Shown: positions 1 to 6,198 of the stretch, piece after piece
How positions within the stretch are numbered: position 1 is the first letter of the stretch
Layout of the letters: each line of letters starts with the position of its first letter
NCBI GenBank assembly: GCA_002937495.1
Contig: PTJW01000028.1
Span: 1 to 10,649 of the forward strand
Source of the DNA: Pseudomonadota bacterium
Lineage (GTDB): Bacteria > Pseudomonadota > Alphaproteobacteria > UBA1280 > UBA12223
Direction of reading: 5' to 3'
Length of the DNA stretch: 10,649 nucleotides
Notes under the pieces: generated by a model
The model's input: only the letters and a program-made list of their open reading frames with translations
What the model was told of the DNA's origin: nothing
The model's database searches: none
Position numbers and translations under genes: made by a program

Positions 1-65
1 TAACGTTGAAAGACAATCAACAGTAGCTATCTAAGCATAAATTTAGAGATTTTCTAAATCCAAAT

Positions 66-94
66 AAAAGTCCACTCTTAGGAGTGGACTTTTT
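66..94. terminator. Bidirectional stem-loop terminator after the prepilin-like gene
   Basis: A perfect 12-bp stem (66-77 with 82-93) closes on a 4-base loop, with a T-run on the plus strand and an equivalent U-run on the minus strand. It starts 12 bases past the minus-strand prepilin stop codon, and it could also stop plus-strand transcription entering from the left edge. Confidence 0.85.
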
Positions 95-105
95 AATTAC
101 TTTAA

Positions 106-711
106 TTATGAAGTTGGCTGATCTGTTGATATCATTGTTTTTACATAAACTTGAAAATCTTTAGAGTCATCTCCAGTATTTCTACTATAAACCCTAACAT
201 CTCCATTTTTATAATCAATAGAACCATCAACTCTTAAATCTAATGCCTCTGCAAATGATTTAGAAGTTATACTTAATGAAATAAATACATAGCATGATCC
301 CAATGCTATCGAACAACCTGTCCAGTTTGAATCAACCCCATCTGTACCTGCCCATGCAGTATTAGGCCTATTACCAATAATATAAGATACATCACCTTTA
401 TATAAACCAAGTGGAGCTGAGTCTTTTATAGTAAAATCATTTAAATAAGGGCCATTCCAACCTGATACTCCTTCTTTATTCTCAACAAGGTTATAAGCCT
501 CATATGTTCTACCTGACAATGGTGGAGCAGAGCCAACATCTAAAATGTAAGCTTCATGAGCTTTTGTTATTTCATCAACCTGAGATAAGAAACTAACTAT
601 TCTACTTTCTTGAATAGCTGAATATAATGCTGCTCCTGATATAACTGATAATGCTCCAAATATTGCTAGTGCTATTCTGGCATCAAGACCAAACATTGCT
701 CCCCTTTTCAT
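106..711 (-). CDS. Prepilin-like / type II secretion pseudopilin-like protein
   Basis: This 201-residue protein has a short basic leader (MKRGA), one N-terminal hydrophobic helix at about residues 11-33, a polar coiled stretch at 34-57 and a globular C-terminal part, which is the layout of type IV pilins and pseudopilins. The motif GWNGPYL at 84-90 recalls the GPYL segment of GspG-type major pseudopilins, and Cys133 and Cys140 could form a C-terminal disulfide. The usual GFTLIE processing site is absent. RGA-MFGLD would place an Asp at mature position 5 if cleavage follows Ala5, so processing by prepilin peptidase is inferred. A GTG six bases upstream is in frame, but the AAGGAG site lies 9 nt before this ATG and only 3 nt before the GTG, so I chose the ATG. 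No assembly ATPase or other pilus gene is nearby. It would be an inner-membrane or surface fibre subunit. The exact system is unknown. Confidence 0.7.
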   Translation of the reverse strand: MKRGAMFGLDARIALAIFGALSVISGAALYSAIQESRIVSFLSQVDEITKAHEAYILDVGSAPPLSGRTYEAYNLVENKEGVSGWNGPYLNDFTIKDSAPLGLYKGDVSYIIGNRPNTAWAGTDGVDSNWTGCSIALGSCYVFISLSITSKSFAEALDLRVDGSIDYKNGDVRVYSRNTGDDSKDFQVYVKTMISTDQPTS

Positions 712-720
712 GACCACTGG

Positions 721-726
721 CTCCTT
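721..726 (-). promoter_or_regulatory. Ribosome binding site of the prepilin-like gene (decides the start)
   Basis: AAGGAG on the minus strand, 9 nt before the ATG at 711 and 3 nt before an in-frame GTG at 717. The spacing favours the ATG. Confidence 0.7.
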
Positions 727-748
727 ATTTATATTGTTATTTTAAGTA

Positions 749-776
749 AAATATTAACACATTATAAATATTAACA
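749..776. repeat. 11-bp direct repeat in the divergent promoter region
   Basis: AAATATTAACA occurs at 749-759 and again at 766-776, a centre-to-centre distance of 17 bp. The pair flanks the minus-strand TATAAT. It may be a regulator site, or chance in AT-rich DNA. Confidence 0.5.
761..766 (-). promoter_or_regulatory. Probable -10 element for the prepilin-like gene
   Basis: A perfect TATAAT reads on the minus strand about 50 bases before the start codon. No convincing -35 box lies 16-18 bp upstream, so the promoter may need an activator. The element sits between two 11-bp direct repeats. Confidence 0.4.
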
Positions 777-834
777 AAACATTTTAATGTTATTCTTTTT
801 TGTAATATGATATAAATAATTAACCGACTAATGC

Positions 835-840
835 AAAGGG
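835..840 (+). promoter_or_regulatory. Ribosome binding site of the P-loop kinase gene (decides the start)
   Basis: AAAGGG ends 8 nt before the ATG at 849. The in-frame ATG at 831 lies just upstream of this site and has no ribosome binding site of its own. Confidence 0.6.
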
Positions 841-848
841 ATATAATT

Positions 849-1346
849 ATGAAAAGAATTTTAGTAATTGGTAGCGCTGGAGCTGGCAAAACAGAATTTT
901 CAAAAAAATTAGCTTATCAACTTAAGCTAAACCTTGTGCATTTAGATCATTTATATTGGCTAGAGAACTGGCACTACAGAAACAAAGAAGAATTTATTAC
1001 AGACTTAAAATATAACCTAGAAAAAGACTCGTGGATATTAGATGGAAACTATAACAACACTATTCCACTTCGTTTAGAATATGCTGATACTGTTATTCAT
1101 TTAAATTTTAATAGATGGATTTGCTTTTACCGCGCATTAAAAAGATCATTCTTAAAAGAGACATTTCAAGCAAGGGGCTGCCCTCAAAAATTTGACTGGG
1201 GATTTTTATGGTATATTTTATATCAATACCCAAAACAACATAAACCAAAATGTAAACACTATAAAGAACACTTAAAAAATATAGAATGGATAGAAATTAA
1301 AACTCCAAAACAAGCTGAACATTTTTTAAATAATTTGGACAAATAA
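849..1346 (+). CDS. P-loop nucleotide kinase-like protein, FlaR / 'topology modulation protein' type
   Basis: This 165-residue protein begins with a beta strand and a Walker A motif, GSAGAGKT at residues 8-15. It continues with the HLDHLYW segment (31-37), SWILDGNY (61-68) and ARGCPQKFDW (108-117). These segments match the small adenylate-kinase-like family often annotated as DNA topology modulation protein (FlaR) or simply AAA family ATPase. They fit a cytosolic protein that binds ATP and phosphorylates a small substrate, but the true substrate is not established for the family and the 'topology' name should not be taken literally. Arg-rich lid residues follow at about 89-109. A TATAAA-like -10 at 811-816 is visible, but no good -35. 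It stands alone, divergent from the prepilin gene, and ends directly on a terminator shared with the gene opposite. Confidence 0.8.
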   Translation: MKRILVIGSAGAGKTEFSKKLAYQLKLNLVHLDHLYWLENWHYRNKEEFITDLKYNLEKDSWILDGNYNNTIPLRLEYADTVIHLNFNRWICFYRALKRSFLKETFQARGCPQKFDWGFLWYILYQYPKQHKPKCKHYKEHLKNIEWIEIKTPKQAEHFLNNLDK

Positions 1347-1378
1347 AAAAGAGACCCCACTGAAGGTCTCTTCTTTTT
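1345..1378. terminator. Bidirectional terminator between convergent genes
   Basis: An 8-bp stem (AAGAGACC at 1349-1356 with GGTCTCTT at 1365-1372) around an 8-base loop is followed by a T-rich run to 1378 on the plus strand. The A-run at 1345-1350 gives the U-run for the minus strand. It overlaps the last bases of the P-loop kinase stop codon and lies 10 bases past the stop of the opposite gene. Confidence 0.8.
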
Positions 1379-1388
1379 ACGGTAAAAG

Positions 1389-1619
1389 CTAAATAAACGA
1401 TTTTTTAGCTTTATTTTTATTAAGAGCATGCCTTACCTTTAACGACAAACGCCAAAGCACAACACAAGCCATAATTACAACTGATAATTCACCAATAGAA
1501 TAACTTAAGAACAAGCTAGTACTACCATGCAAAAGTCCAGCAACACAAACGCTAGACAATACCACTGCAACCACTTTTAAGATTAGTTCTAGATAATTTA
1601 CTTTTTTCAAATTAAACAT
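1389..1619 (-). CDS. Small two-helix membrane protein, unrecognised
   Basis: This 76-residue protein has two predicted transmembrane helices, at about residues 11-31 and 41-60, joined by a short loop (LLHGSTSLFLSYS). A strongly basic tail of Arg and Lys residues at 61-76 should stay in the cytoplasm, which would place both ends inside. I recognise no family. The start is the ATG at 1619, preceded by a weak G-rich site (GTGGTGG). An in-frame GTG five codons upstream has no better site. It has its own likely promoter upstream and a terminator downstream, so it is transcribed alone. Its stop is TAG, unlike every other complete gene here. The hydrophobic helices, the basic tail and the independent expression signals support a real gene, but this is inference. 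Confidence 0.55.
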   Translation of the reverse strand: MFNLKKVNYLELILKVVAVVLSSVCVAGLLHGSTSLFLSYSIGELSVVIMACVVLWRLSLKVRHALNKNKAKKSFI

Positions 1620-1670
1620 AAAACCACCACACACGTTGTTTTAAACAGGAAGATTAAATATCCATTAGCT

Positions 1671-1699
1671 AGTATAGTAATAAAACCATAAAACAGCAA
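1671..1699 (-). promoter_or_regulatory. Candidate sigma-70 promoter for the small membrane protein gene
   Basis: On the minus strand TTGCTG (1694-1699) and TATACT (1671-1676) are separated by exactly 17 bp, which puts the transcript start about 45 bases before the ATG. The -10 matches 5 of 6 consensus bases; the -35 matches only TTG. Confidence 0.5.
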
Positions 1700-1766
1700 T
1701 GGCTTTACTTAAGCATTTACAACTATTTGACATTTCTTTTGATATTTATACAATTTTATTTTCAAT

Positions 1767-1810
1767 AAAAAAGTAGCTACTGATTTTTACAAATCAACAG
1801 CTACTTTTTT
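1767..1810. terminator. Long bidirectional hairpin terminator after the 77-residue orphan
   Basis: A 12-bp perfect outer stem (1767-1778 with 1799-1810), a 2x2 internal bulge, a 6-bp inner stem (TGATTT/AAATCA) and a 4-base loop form the largest hairpin in the window. The six A and six T at its ends give U-runs in both directions. It begins 19 bases past the minus-strand stop codon at 1830. Confidence 0.85.
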
Positions 1811-1829
1811 AGGTCTGTTATTTTTCGCC

Positions 1830-2063
1830 TTAAGAAGAAAGCGATATTTCCTGTATAGCCCCATTTTTAGAAATCTGATATATTACAGTTCCACTGTTCG
1901 CGTCTAGATCTGTAACACATAAGTACACTTCTTCTGAAAATACCATTGCCATTGCAACCCCCTCTTGATACAAATTATTTATTGCATCTTCTTTTCTATT
2001 CCACACAACAGCTTTATTTCTTTTTAGCCTTTTATCAGCCAACATTAAATAAGACTTAAACAT
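1830..2063 (-). CDS. Small cytosolic hypothetical protein, unrecognised
   Basis: This 77-residue protein has no signal peptide and no membrane helix. The N-terminal third is basic (MLADKRLKRNKAVVWNRKED). The remainder alternates short hydrophobic strands with polar turns (VAMAMVFSEEVYLCVTDLD, then GTVIYQIS and AIQEISLSS), suggesting a small mixed alpha/beta or beta-sheet fold. I do not recognise a family and propose no function. The start is well supported: AAGAAGGGGG lies 7 nt before the ATG, the most G-rich ribosome site in the window. A strong hairpin terminator follows the stop. It is flanked by minus-strand genes with their own signals, so it is a monocistronic unit. I found no clear promoter in the 145 bases before it. 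Confidence 0.6.
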   Translation of the reverse strand: MFKSYLMLADKRLKRNKAVVWNRKEDAINNLYQEGVAMAMVFSEEVYLCVTDLDANSGTVIYQISKNGAIQEISLSS

Positions 2064-2070
2064 AGACCGT

Positions 2071-2080
2071 CCCCCTTCTT
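2071..2080 (-). promoter_or_regulatory. Strong G-rich ribosome binding site of the 77-residue orphan
   Basis: AAGAAGGGGG on the minus strand, 7 nt before the ATG. The run of five G is unusual in DNA this AT-rich and supports real translation of the orphan. Confidence 0.6.
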
Positions 2081-2208
2081 ATTATTTTTCTATCTGAAAA
2101 ATATATTATTTTTAGCATATGATGCTTATTGTATGAAATAAACAATGACCTGGTATTATTTTTTTAACCACACGCACAAGTAAGGAATTTTGACAGCTAA
2201 TAAAATAT

Positions 2209-2236
2209 AAAAAAAGCCACCGAAACGGTGACTTTT
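2209..2236 (-). terminator. Intrinsic terminator of rpoZ
   Basis: Reading the minus strand, CACCG/CGGTG with a 3-base loop is extended by a G-C pair and A-T pairs around one mismatch. Seven U follow. It lies 25 bases past the rpoZ stop codon. Confidence 0.85.
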
Positions 2237-2260
2237 AGAATAACTTATAATACTTTGGTA

Positions 2261-2662
2261 TTAGTCTTCTGAAACGAATAAATCTTCAGCTGCTGCTAAT
2301 ACTTGGTCTTCTGTAATTGCTGGAGCATCTTCTTGCTCTAGTTCTGTAAATGATAAACCACCTACTTGCTCTTCAGAAACATTTTCTTCTTGAGCTTGCT
2401 GTAGTGAAGTTAGTTTTTCATCTTCAGATACTTCAACGTCATGACGGTTAACACCTCTAACGATGTTTGCTTTAAGATCTTCTAGTTCTACATTATTTAA
2501 TGCGATTTCTCTTAATGCTAAAACAGCATTTTTATCGTTATCTCTTTCAATTGTTGCTTCTTGACCAGCTGAGATATCTCTAGCTCTTTGAGCAGCTAGT
2601 AATACTAGTTCAAAACGGTTTGGAACAACTTTTGTGCAGTCTTCTACTGTAACTCTTGCCAT
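2261..2662 (-). CDS. rpoZ: DNA-directed RNA polymerase subunit omega
   Basis: Omega binds the C-terminal tail of beta' and helps RNA polymerase assembly. Residues 1-60 carry the family features in order: MARVTVEDC, VPNRFELVLLAAQRAR (about 13-28), ISAG and then IERDNDKNAVLALREIA (about 39-55). The style of these motifs is alphaproteobacterial. At 133 residues the protein is longer than the roughly 90-residue E. coli form, because residues from about 75 onward form an acidic, Glu- and Gln-rich tail that is probably flexible. Such tails are known in alphaproteobacterial omegas. The ATG is preceded by AAAGG at a rather long 12-nt spacing. The gene has its own consensus-like promoter, although it is the last gene behind the membrane-protein gene, and ends at a clear terminator. 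A neighbouring gmk or spoT, frequent partners elsewhere, is not in this window. Confidence 0.95.
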   Translation of the reverse strand: MARVTVEDCTKVVPNRFELVLLAAQRARDISAGQEATIERDNDKNAVLALREIALNNVELEDLKANIVRGVNRHDVEVSEDEKLTSLQQAQEENVSEEQVGGLSFTELEQEDAPAITEDQVLAAAEDLFVSED

Positions 2663-2708
2663 AACTTCTATATACCTTTAATTTTGATAATTTATACCTA
2701 ACTAGGCG

Positions 2709-2737
2709 ATTATAAGATAATTATTCTTAAAAATCAA
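2709..2737 (-). promoter_or_regulatory. Sigma-70 type promoter of rpoZ
   Basis: On the minus strand TTGATT (2732-2737), a 17-bp spacer and a perfect TATAAT (2709-2714) form the best promoter match in the window. It starts right after the upstream gene's stop codon (2739-2741) and predicts a leader of about 40 bases. Confidence 0.75.
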
Positions 2738-2738
2738 G

Positions 2739-4550
2739 TTATTTAATAAGAATATTTGTATCTTTATACAATTTATTCTCAAATTTTGTAACTAAATAGA
2801 AACCATCTTTGTTAATTTCGTATAAATATGAGAACTCTGGATTTAAGTTATACTCAAAGCTTTTAATCAATAAATTATTTGGCGCATGCATTAAAACATG
2901 TGTAAAGTTTTTATTTAATAAATACTTATGAGTTTTCTCTAACCCTTCTGGTAGTTCAGAGTATGCAATAGCATCAAAGCCAACGCTTGATGTAGCATTT
3001 AAACCTAAAACATATTCATAAAACTTAGATGTTTTCTTAATATCTAAAACTGCAACTTTACCTTCTTGTGCAATATTTTGCTTAACATATGATGAAATCT
3101 CTAAAACATTACTTACTTTTGCATTTTGTTGAACAGTTAAATATTCTCTATTCATAACAATCATAATAATTAATGCAGTAACTAAAGTTAATTTGAATAC
3201 CGGTGAAATTTCAAAATCTAAAGCATTGATTTTTTCTTTAATAATACGACCTACTGGCATTAAAATAATAAACTGAATTAAACATATTGTTGTAAAACCT
3301 AATGAATAACTTGCTCGTGCAACATATTCATATTGGCTAAAGAATATTGGCACACAAATAAATAGGTAAATAACCATAATCCAAAATACTGGACGAACTA
3401 AGTATTTACCAATAATAACATCATCTAATGTTTTAGCTTGTGTAAATAAGCTATATAGACCTAATGCTAACATACCTGCAATGTATGAAAATTCAATTAC
3501 ATTTTCTTTAGCTAAAACAAAAATAGCTTTATATACTAGCTGAATATTATCAACTGTAACTTTTGATACATCAAAAAGCAAGAACCCTAAACCTTTTTGG
3601 TTTAAATAAAACTGCCAAAATAGTAGAACAAAAATAGCAAGCATTGGAGTTAAAATAACACCAATATATTGTTTATGATTTAACTTAGCTGATTGAATTA
3701 ATGCTCTTAATAAAAATACTAAGAATAAGCTAAATGCTAATAAAAAGCCCTGTGTTGAACTAAATGATAAAAGCATTAAAATAATTGCAGGAGCAAATGC
3801 AGCAATATTTTTTGGTAAGTGTCCTGCTCTAAAAATATATTCAGCAAAGGCAAAACCAATAGCACAAACAAAAATAAATGGATCGGCTGAAAGTGTTAAT
3901 TCTCTAATTGAAAATGGGTTAATAACAACCAGTAAACCAAAAGCAACTGCAAGCGGGAATAATACATTATTAACTTGAATTCTAACACCTGAGTTTCTAA
4001 CAAATTCACACGCTACAAAAGCAAGCAATGCAACATTAAAGCATGCAAAAATGTTAGTTTGAACTTCTGTAAAATAACTAACTGGTAAAATAGATAATTG
4101 ATAAGCCAACGGCATTGAAAGCAAGTCATTTGTAATAAAACCATTATTACTTAAAGCAAATAAACCTTTGGCATAAATAGCAAACTCTTGCCATAAATGA
4201 AGCTTATCTTCTTGTAAAAATACGTATGCTGGAATTAACAATATAAACGAAACAATAACCTGATAGAAAAAGATTTTATCAAGAGTTTCGTTTTGATCTT
4301 GCTTTGGTAAGAAAAACAAACCAGCTAAGGTTAAAACAACATAACCCCACCATAGCATTTCTAAATTAATTGGTAAAAATATAGTAGATAGAATAACTAG
4401 CATAACCCATAAACCAACACCAACAGAAAAACATCTTAAAGGCGTTGCCTTATAACCTTCGCCAATTGCAGAATAAACAACACTACCTGATAGCATGTAT
4501 ACAAACAATACACCTAATAAAAATACAGTTTGTAAAACATATTCAAACAT
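2739..4550 (-). CDS. Polytopic membrane protein, GT-C glycosyltransferase-like layout
   Basis: This 603-residue protein has about 12-14 hydrophobic segments between residues 5 and 466, followed by a soluble C-terminal part of about 135 residues without further helices. Many GT-C enzymes, which move sugars from lipid carriers on the outer face of the inner membrane, share this plan: many helices, then a periplasmic domain. The loop after the fourth helix, EDKLHLWQEFAIYAKGLF (114-131), followed by YQLSILP, resembles the acidic-His-Trp plus Lys loop of uncharacterised GT-C-like proteins; Asp115 and Glu122 are possible catalytic acids. This is a fold-level impression, and a flippase or polymerase is also possible. 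The ATG has AAAGGA 8 nt upstream. It lies 47 bases behind the zinc-ribbon gene on the same strand, probably in one operon. Confidence 0.7.
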   Translation of the reverse strand: MFEYVLQTVFLLGVLFVYMLSGSVVYSAIGEGYKATPLRCFSVGVGLWVMLVILSTIFLPINLEMLWWGYVVLTLAGLFFLPKQDQNETLDKIFFYQVIVSFILLIPAYVFLQEDKLHLWQEFAIYAKGLFALSNNGFITNDLLSMPLAYQLSILPVSYFTEVQTNIFACFNVALLAFVACEFVRNSGVRIQVNNVLFPLAVAFGLLVVINPFSIRELTLSADPFIFVCAIGFAFAEYIFRAGHLPKNIAAFAPAIILMLLSFSSTQGFLLAFSLFLVFLLRALIQSAKLNHKQYIGVILTPMLAIFVLLFWQFYLNQKGLGFLLFDVSKVTVDNIQLVYKAIFVLAKENVIEFSYIAGMLALGLYSLFTQAKTLDDVIIGKYLVRPVFWIMVIYLFICVPIFFSQYEYVARASYSLGFTTICLIQFIILMPVGRIIKEKINALDFEISPVFKLTLVTALIIMIVMNREYLTVQQNAKVSNVLEISSYVKQNIAQEGKVAVLDIKKTSKFYEYVLGLNATSSVGFDAIAYSELPEGLEKTHKYLLNKNFTHVLMHAPNNLLIKSFEYNLNPEFSYLYEINKDGFYLVTKFENKLYKDTNILIK

Positions 4551-4597
4551 ACTAACAGTCCTTTGTTATTTATTATTTTTTTAAAGACTTCTAAATC

Positions 4598-5266
4598 TTA
4601 TTTTTCAAAAAATGTTTTGAATCTACTAATTTGAGCAAGTGGTGGATCATAAAATCTGCAAACCCAACTTGTTGTTTGATCTGGCTTTAGTGTTTTATGC
4701 TCTGGTTGAGCAGTCCACTCATCTAATAAAATTCCTTCTTCATCAAACAGCTGAACTTTAACATTTGGTACCGGAACTTCAATATCTGAAGTATTTTTAA
4801 CATTACCAGAGAATGATAAAATAGTCATATCTGATGTTTTTTCTTGGCTTCTTTCAACATTTTGAATTGCTAAACCTGCAAAGTTTTGCTCTTGTTCAGG
4901 TAAGCTGAAACCTACAAGTTCATATACGCTTGCCATGTCTGGGTACTTAGTAATAATTCTATCTTTAAAGATAATTATTGTTAATAATGAACCTAAAACT
5001 AAAAAGCCTAAGAATGAGAATACAAATACATTTCTTTTTTTAATTTTATCATTTAAAACTTTTTGCTGGTCTGCTAATGATGGAGATGAAAGCCTTGCAA
5101 TTGGAGGCAATGGTGGCTTTTCTGCATAATTTTCAGACATCAACGGGCTAGGATTAACAGTCCATTGGTGTTTACATTTTGCACATCTTACTGGCTTAGG
5201 GTCTAGTCCTAACTTTTCAGATTTAATCATATATCTTGTTTTACATTCCGGGCATGTAATAATCAT
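4598..5266 (-). CDS. MJ0042 zinc-ribbon, membrane-anchored DUF3426 protein
   Basis: The N-terminus is a textbook MJ0042 zinc ribbon: MIITCPECKTRY with Cys5 and Cys8, and a second pair, Cys28 and Cys31, in VRCAKCKHQW, together able to bind one zinc. A Pro- and Ser-rich linker at about 36-68 leads to a single transmembrane helix at 79-100 flanked by KKR and KDR. The C-terminal domain at about 130-222 fits DUF3426 (FSGNVKNTSD, VPVPNVKVQLFDEEG, LKPDQTTSWVCRF) and should be periplasmic, with the ribbon in the cytoplasm. The biochemical role of this family is unknown. In alphaproteobacteria it is typically found next to and divergent from ftsE-ftsX, exactly as here, suggesting a link to the envelope or division. 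The ATG follows a weak ribosome site (GAG 12 nt upstream), but the zinc-ribbon N-terminus fixes the start. Confidence 0.88.
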   Translation of the reverse strand: MIITCPECKTRYMIKSEKLGLDPKPVRCAKCKHQWTVNPSPLMSENYAEKPPLPPIARLSSPSLADQQKVLNDKIKKRNVFVFSFLGFLVLGSLLTIIIFKDRIITKYPDMASVYELVGFSLPEQEQNFAGLAIQNVERSQEKTSDMTILSFSGNVKNTSDIEVPVPNVKVQLFDEEGILLDEWTAQPEHKTLKPDQTTSWVCRFYDPPLAQISRFKTFFEK

Positions 5267-5332
5267 TTTTTTAGTATTCTCTAATAATATTATTAATTGA
5301 TTTGTAATAAGCTTTTTTTACTATTCTACTCG

Positions 5333-5362
5333 ATTGTACAATATTTATTAATATTATTGCAA
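5333..5362 (-). promoter_or_regulatory. Candidate promoter of the zinc-ribbon operon
   Basis: On the minus strand TTGCAA (5357-5362) and TACAAT (5333-5338) are 18 bp apart, predicting a leader of about 60 bases. The -35 box lies inside a perfect 14-bp palindrome (5353-5366). Confidence 0.45.
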
Positions 5363-5366
5363 TAAT
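5353..5366. repeat. 14-bp perfect palindrome over a -35 box
   Basis: ATTATTGCAATAAT is its own reverse complement and covers the predicted -35 of the zinc-ribbon gene in the divergent promoter region. It could be an operator, but in DNA this AT-rich one or two such palindromes per 10 kb are expected by chance. Confidence 0.4.
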
Positions 5367-5425
5367 TTTTTACTGACTAACTAATTATATAGCTAAATTT
5401 TTTTTAATTTTTTTACCTACTGTGC

Positions 5426-5454
5426 TTGCAATATCACACTAAATCTAATAAAAT
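5426..5454 (+). promoter_or_regulatory. Sigma-70 type promoter of the ftsE-ftsX operon
   Basis: TTGCAA (5426-5431), a 17-bp spacer and TAAAAT (5449-5454) lie about 60 bases before the ftsE start. It is back-to-back with the zinc-ribbon promoter. The 255-bp spacer 5267-5521 is very AT-rich and holds nothing else that I can support. Confidence 0.6.
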
Positions 5455-5521
5455 AGAAAAAATAAAAGAATCACAAAAAAATTAGCAAAATATATTCTAC
5501 TTAAGAAAGATAGGAAAAAAT

Positions 5522-6187
5522 ATGATCAAACTAGATAATGTGTCTTATAGATACCCACAAAGCGAGCAACGAGCTCTTGATAGCGTATCTTTAGAATTAG
5601 AAAAAGGCTCATTCCACTTTTTATGCGGACCAAGTGGTGCTGGTAAAACTACTTTATTTAAAATGCTATACCTAGAATTACTACCAACTTCTGGTAAATT
5701 AAATATTTTAGACAAACAAGTAAACAACATTAGCAGAAAAGAAATTGCTGAGTTAAGAAGGCACATGGGTATTGTATTCCAAGACTTTAGATTATTAAAC
5801 AAACTTACAGTTTGGGAAAATGTGGCTTTACCACTAAGTATTTTAGGTGAGCTTTCAGCACAACAAAAGCAAGCTGTTAACGATATTTTAGACTGGGTTG
5901 GCTTAAAGCATAAAATCCATGAGCATCCAAATAAACTATCTGGTGGTGAAAAACAAAGAGTTGCTATTGCAAGAGCTGTTGTAAACAGACCTAAGCTACT
6001 TATTGCCGATGAACCAACAGGTAATGTTGATGTTGAAATGGGTAAAAGAATTATGCACCTATTATGCGAGCTAAACAAACACGGTACTACAGTACTTGTT
6101 GCAACTCACGACCAAGAACTAATTAACTCATTTAACTACCCTCGTTTACACATTGTAAATGGTAAGTTAAAAAAAGATAGCGAATAA
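5522..6187 (+). CDS. ftsE: Cell division ATP-binding protein FtsE
   Basis: FtsE is the ATPase of the FtsEX complex at the division ring; ATP hydrolysis is coupled through FtsX to periplasmic cell-wall hydrolase activation. All ABC ATPase motifs are present: Walker A GPSGAGKT (36-43), Q-loop Gln87 in VFQDFRLL, signature LSGGEKQR (139-146), Walker B LLIADE (159-164), the D-loop GNVD and the H-loop His196 in ATHDQE. FRLL after the Q-loop and ADEPTGNVD are typical of FtsE. At 221 residues it has normal family length. AGGA lies 6 nt before the ATG. It is the first gene of the plus-strand operon, and its stop codon overlaps the ftsX ribosome binding site. It acts on the cytoplasmic face of the inner membrane. 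Confidence 0.95.
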   Translation: MIKLDNVSYRYPQSEQRALDSVSLELEKGSFHFLCGPSGAGKTTLFKMLYLELLPTSGKLNILDKQVNNISRKEIAELRRHMGIVFQDFRLLNKLTVWENVALPLSILGELSAQQKQAVNDILDWVGLKHKIHEHPNKLSGGEKQRVAIARAVVNRPKLLIADEPTGNVDVEMGKRIMHLLCELNKHGTTVLVATHDQELINSFNYPRLHIVNGKLKKDSE

Positions 6188-6198
6188 GGAGATTTTCT

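Noticed and set aside
41..59. 7-bp inverted repeat ATTTAGA/TCTAAAT near the left edge
   Set aside because: The stem is all but one pair A-T and has no T-run after it; the true terminator follows at 66-94.
1727..1755. Plus-strand TTGACA at 1727-1732
   Set aside because: No -10 at 16-18 bp and no plus-strand gene follows; it faces a terminator and minus-strand coding sequence.
718..2208. Possible genomic island or defence cassette made of the small left-hand genes
   Set aside because: No integrase, transposase, attachment repeat, toxin-antitoxin pair or composition break is visible; only loose gene spacing.
2190..2211. Plus-strand TTGACA at 2190-2195 followed by TATAAA
   Set aside because: The spacing is only 10 bp, and it would transcribe straight into the rpoZ terminator and antisense to rpoZ.
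4935..5129. Open frame antisense to the zinc-ribbon gene
   Set aside because: A shadow of a well-supported gene with no ribosome site or recognisable protein.
5545..6078. Long open frame antisense to ftsE
   Set aside because: It mirrors ftsE, whose motifs are complete, and its translation shows no family features.
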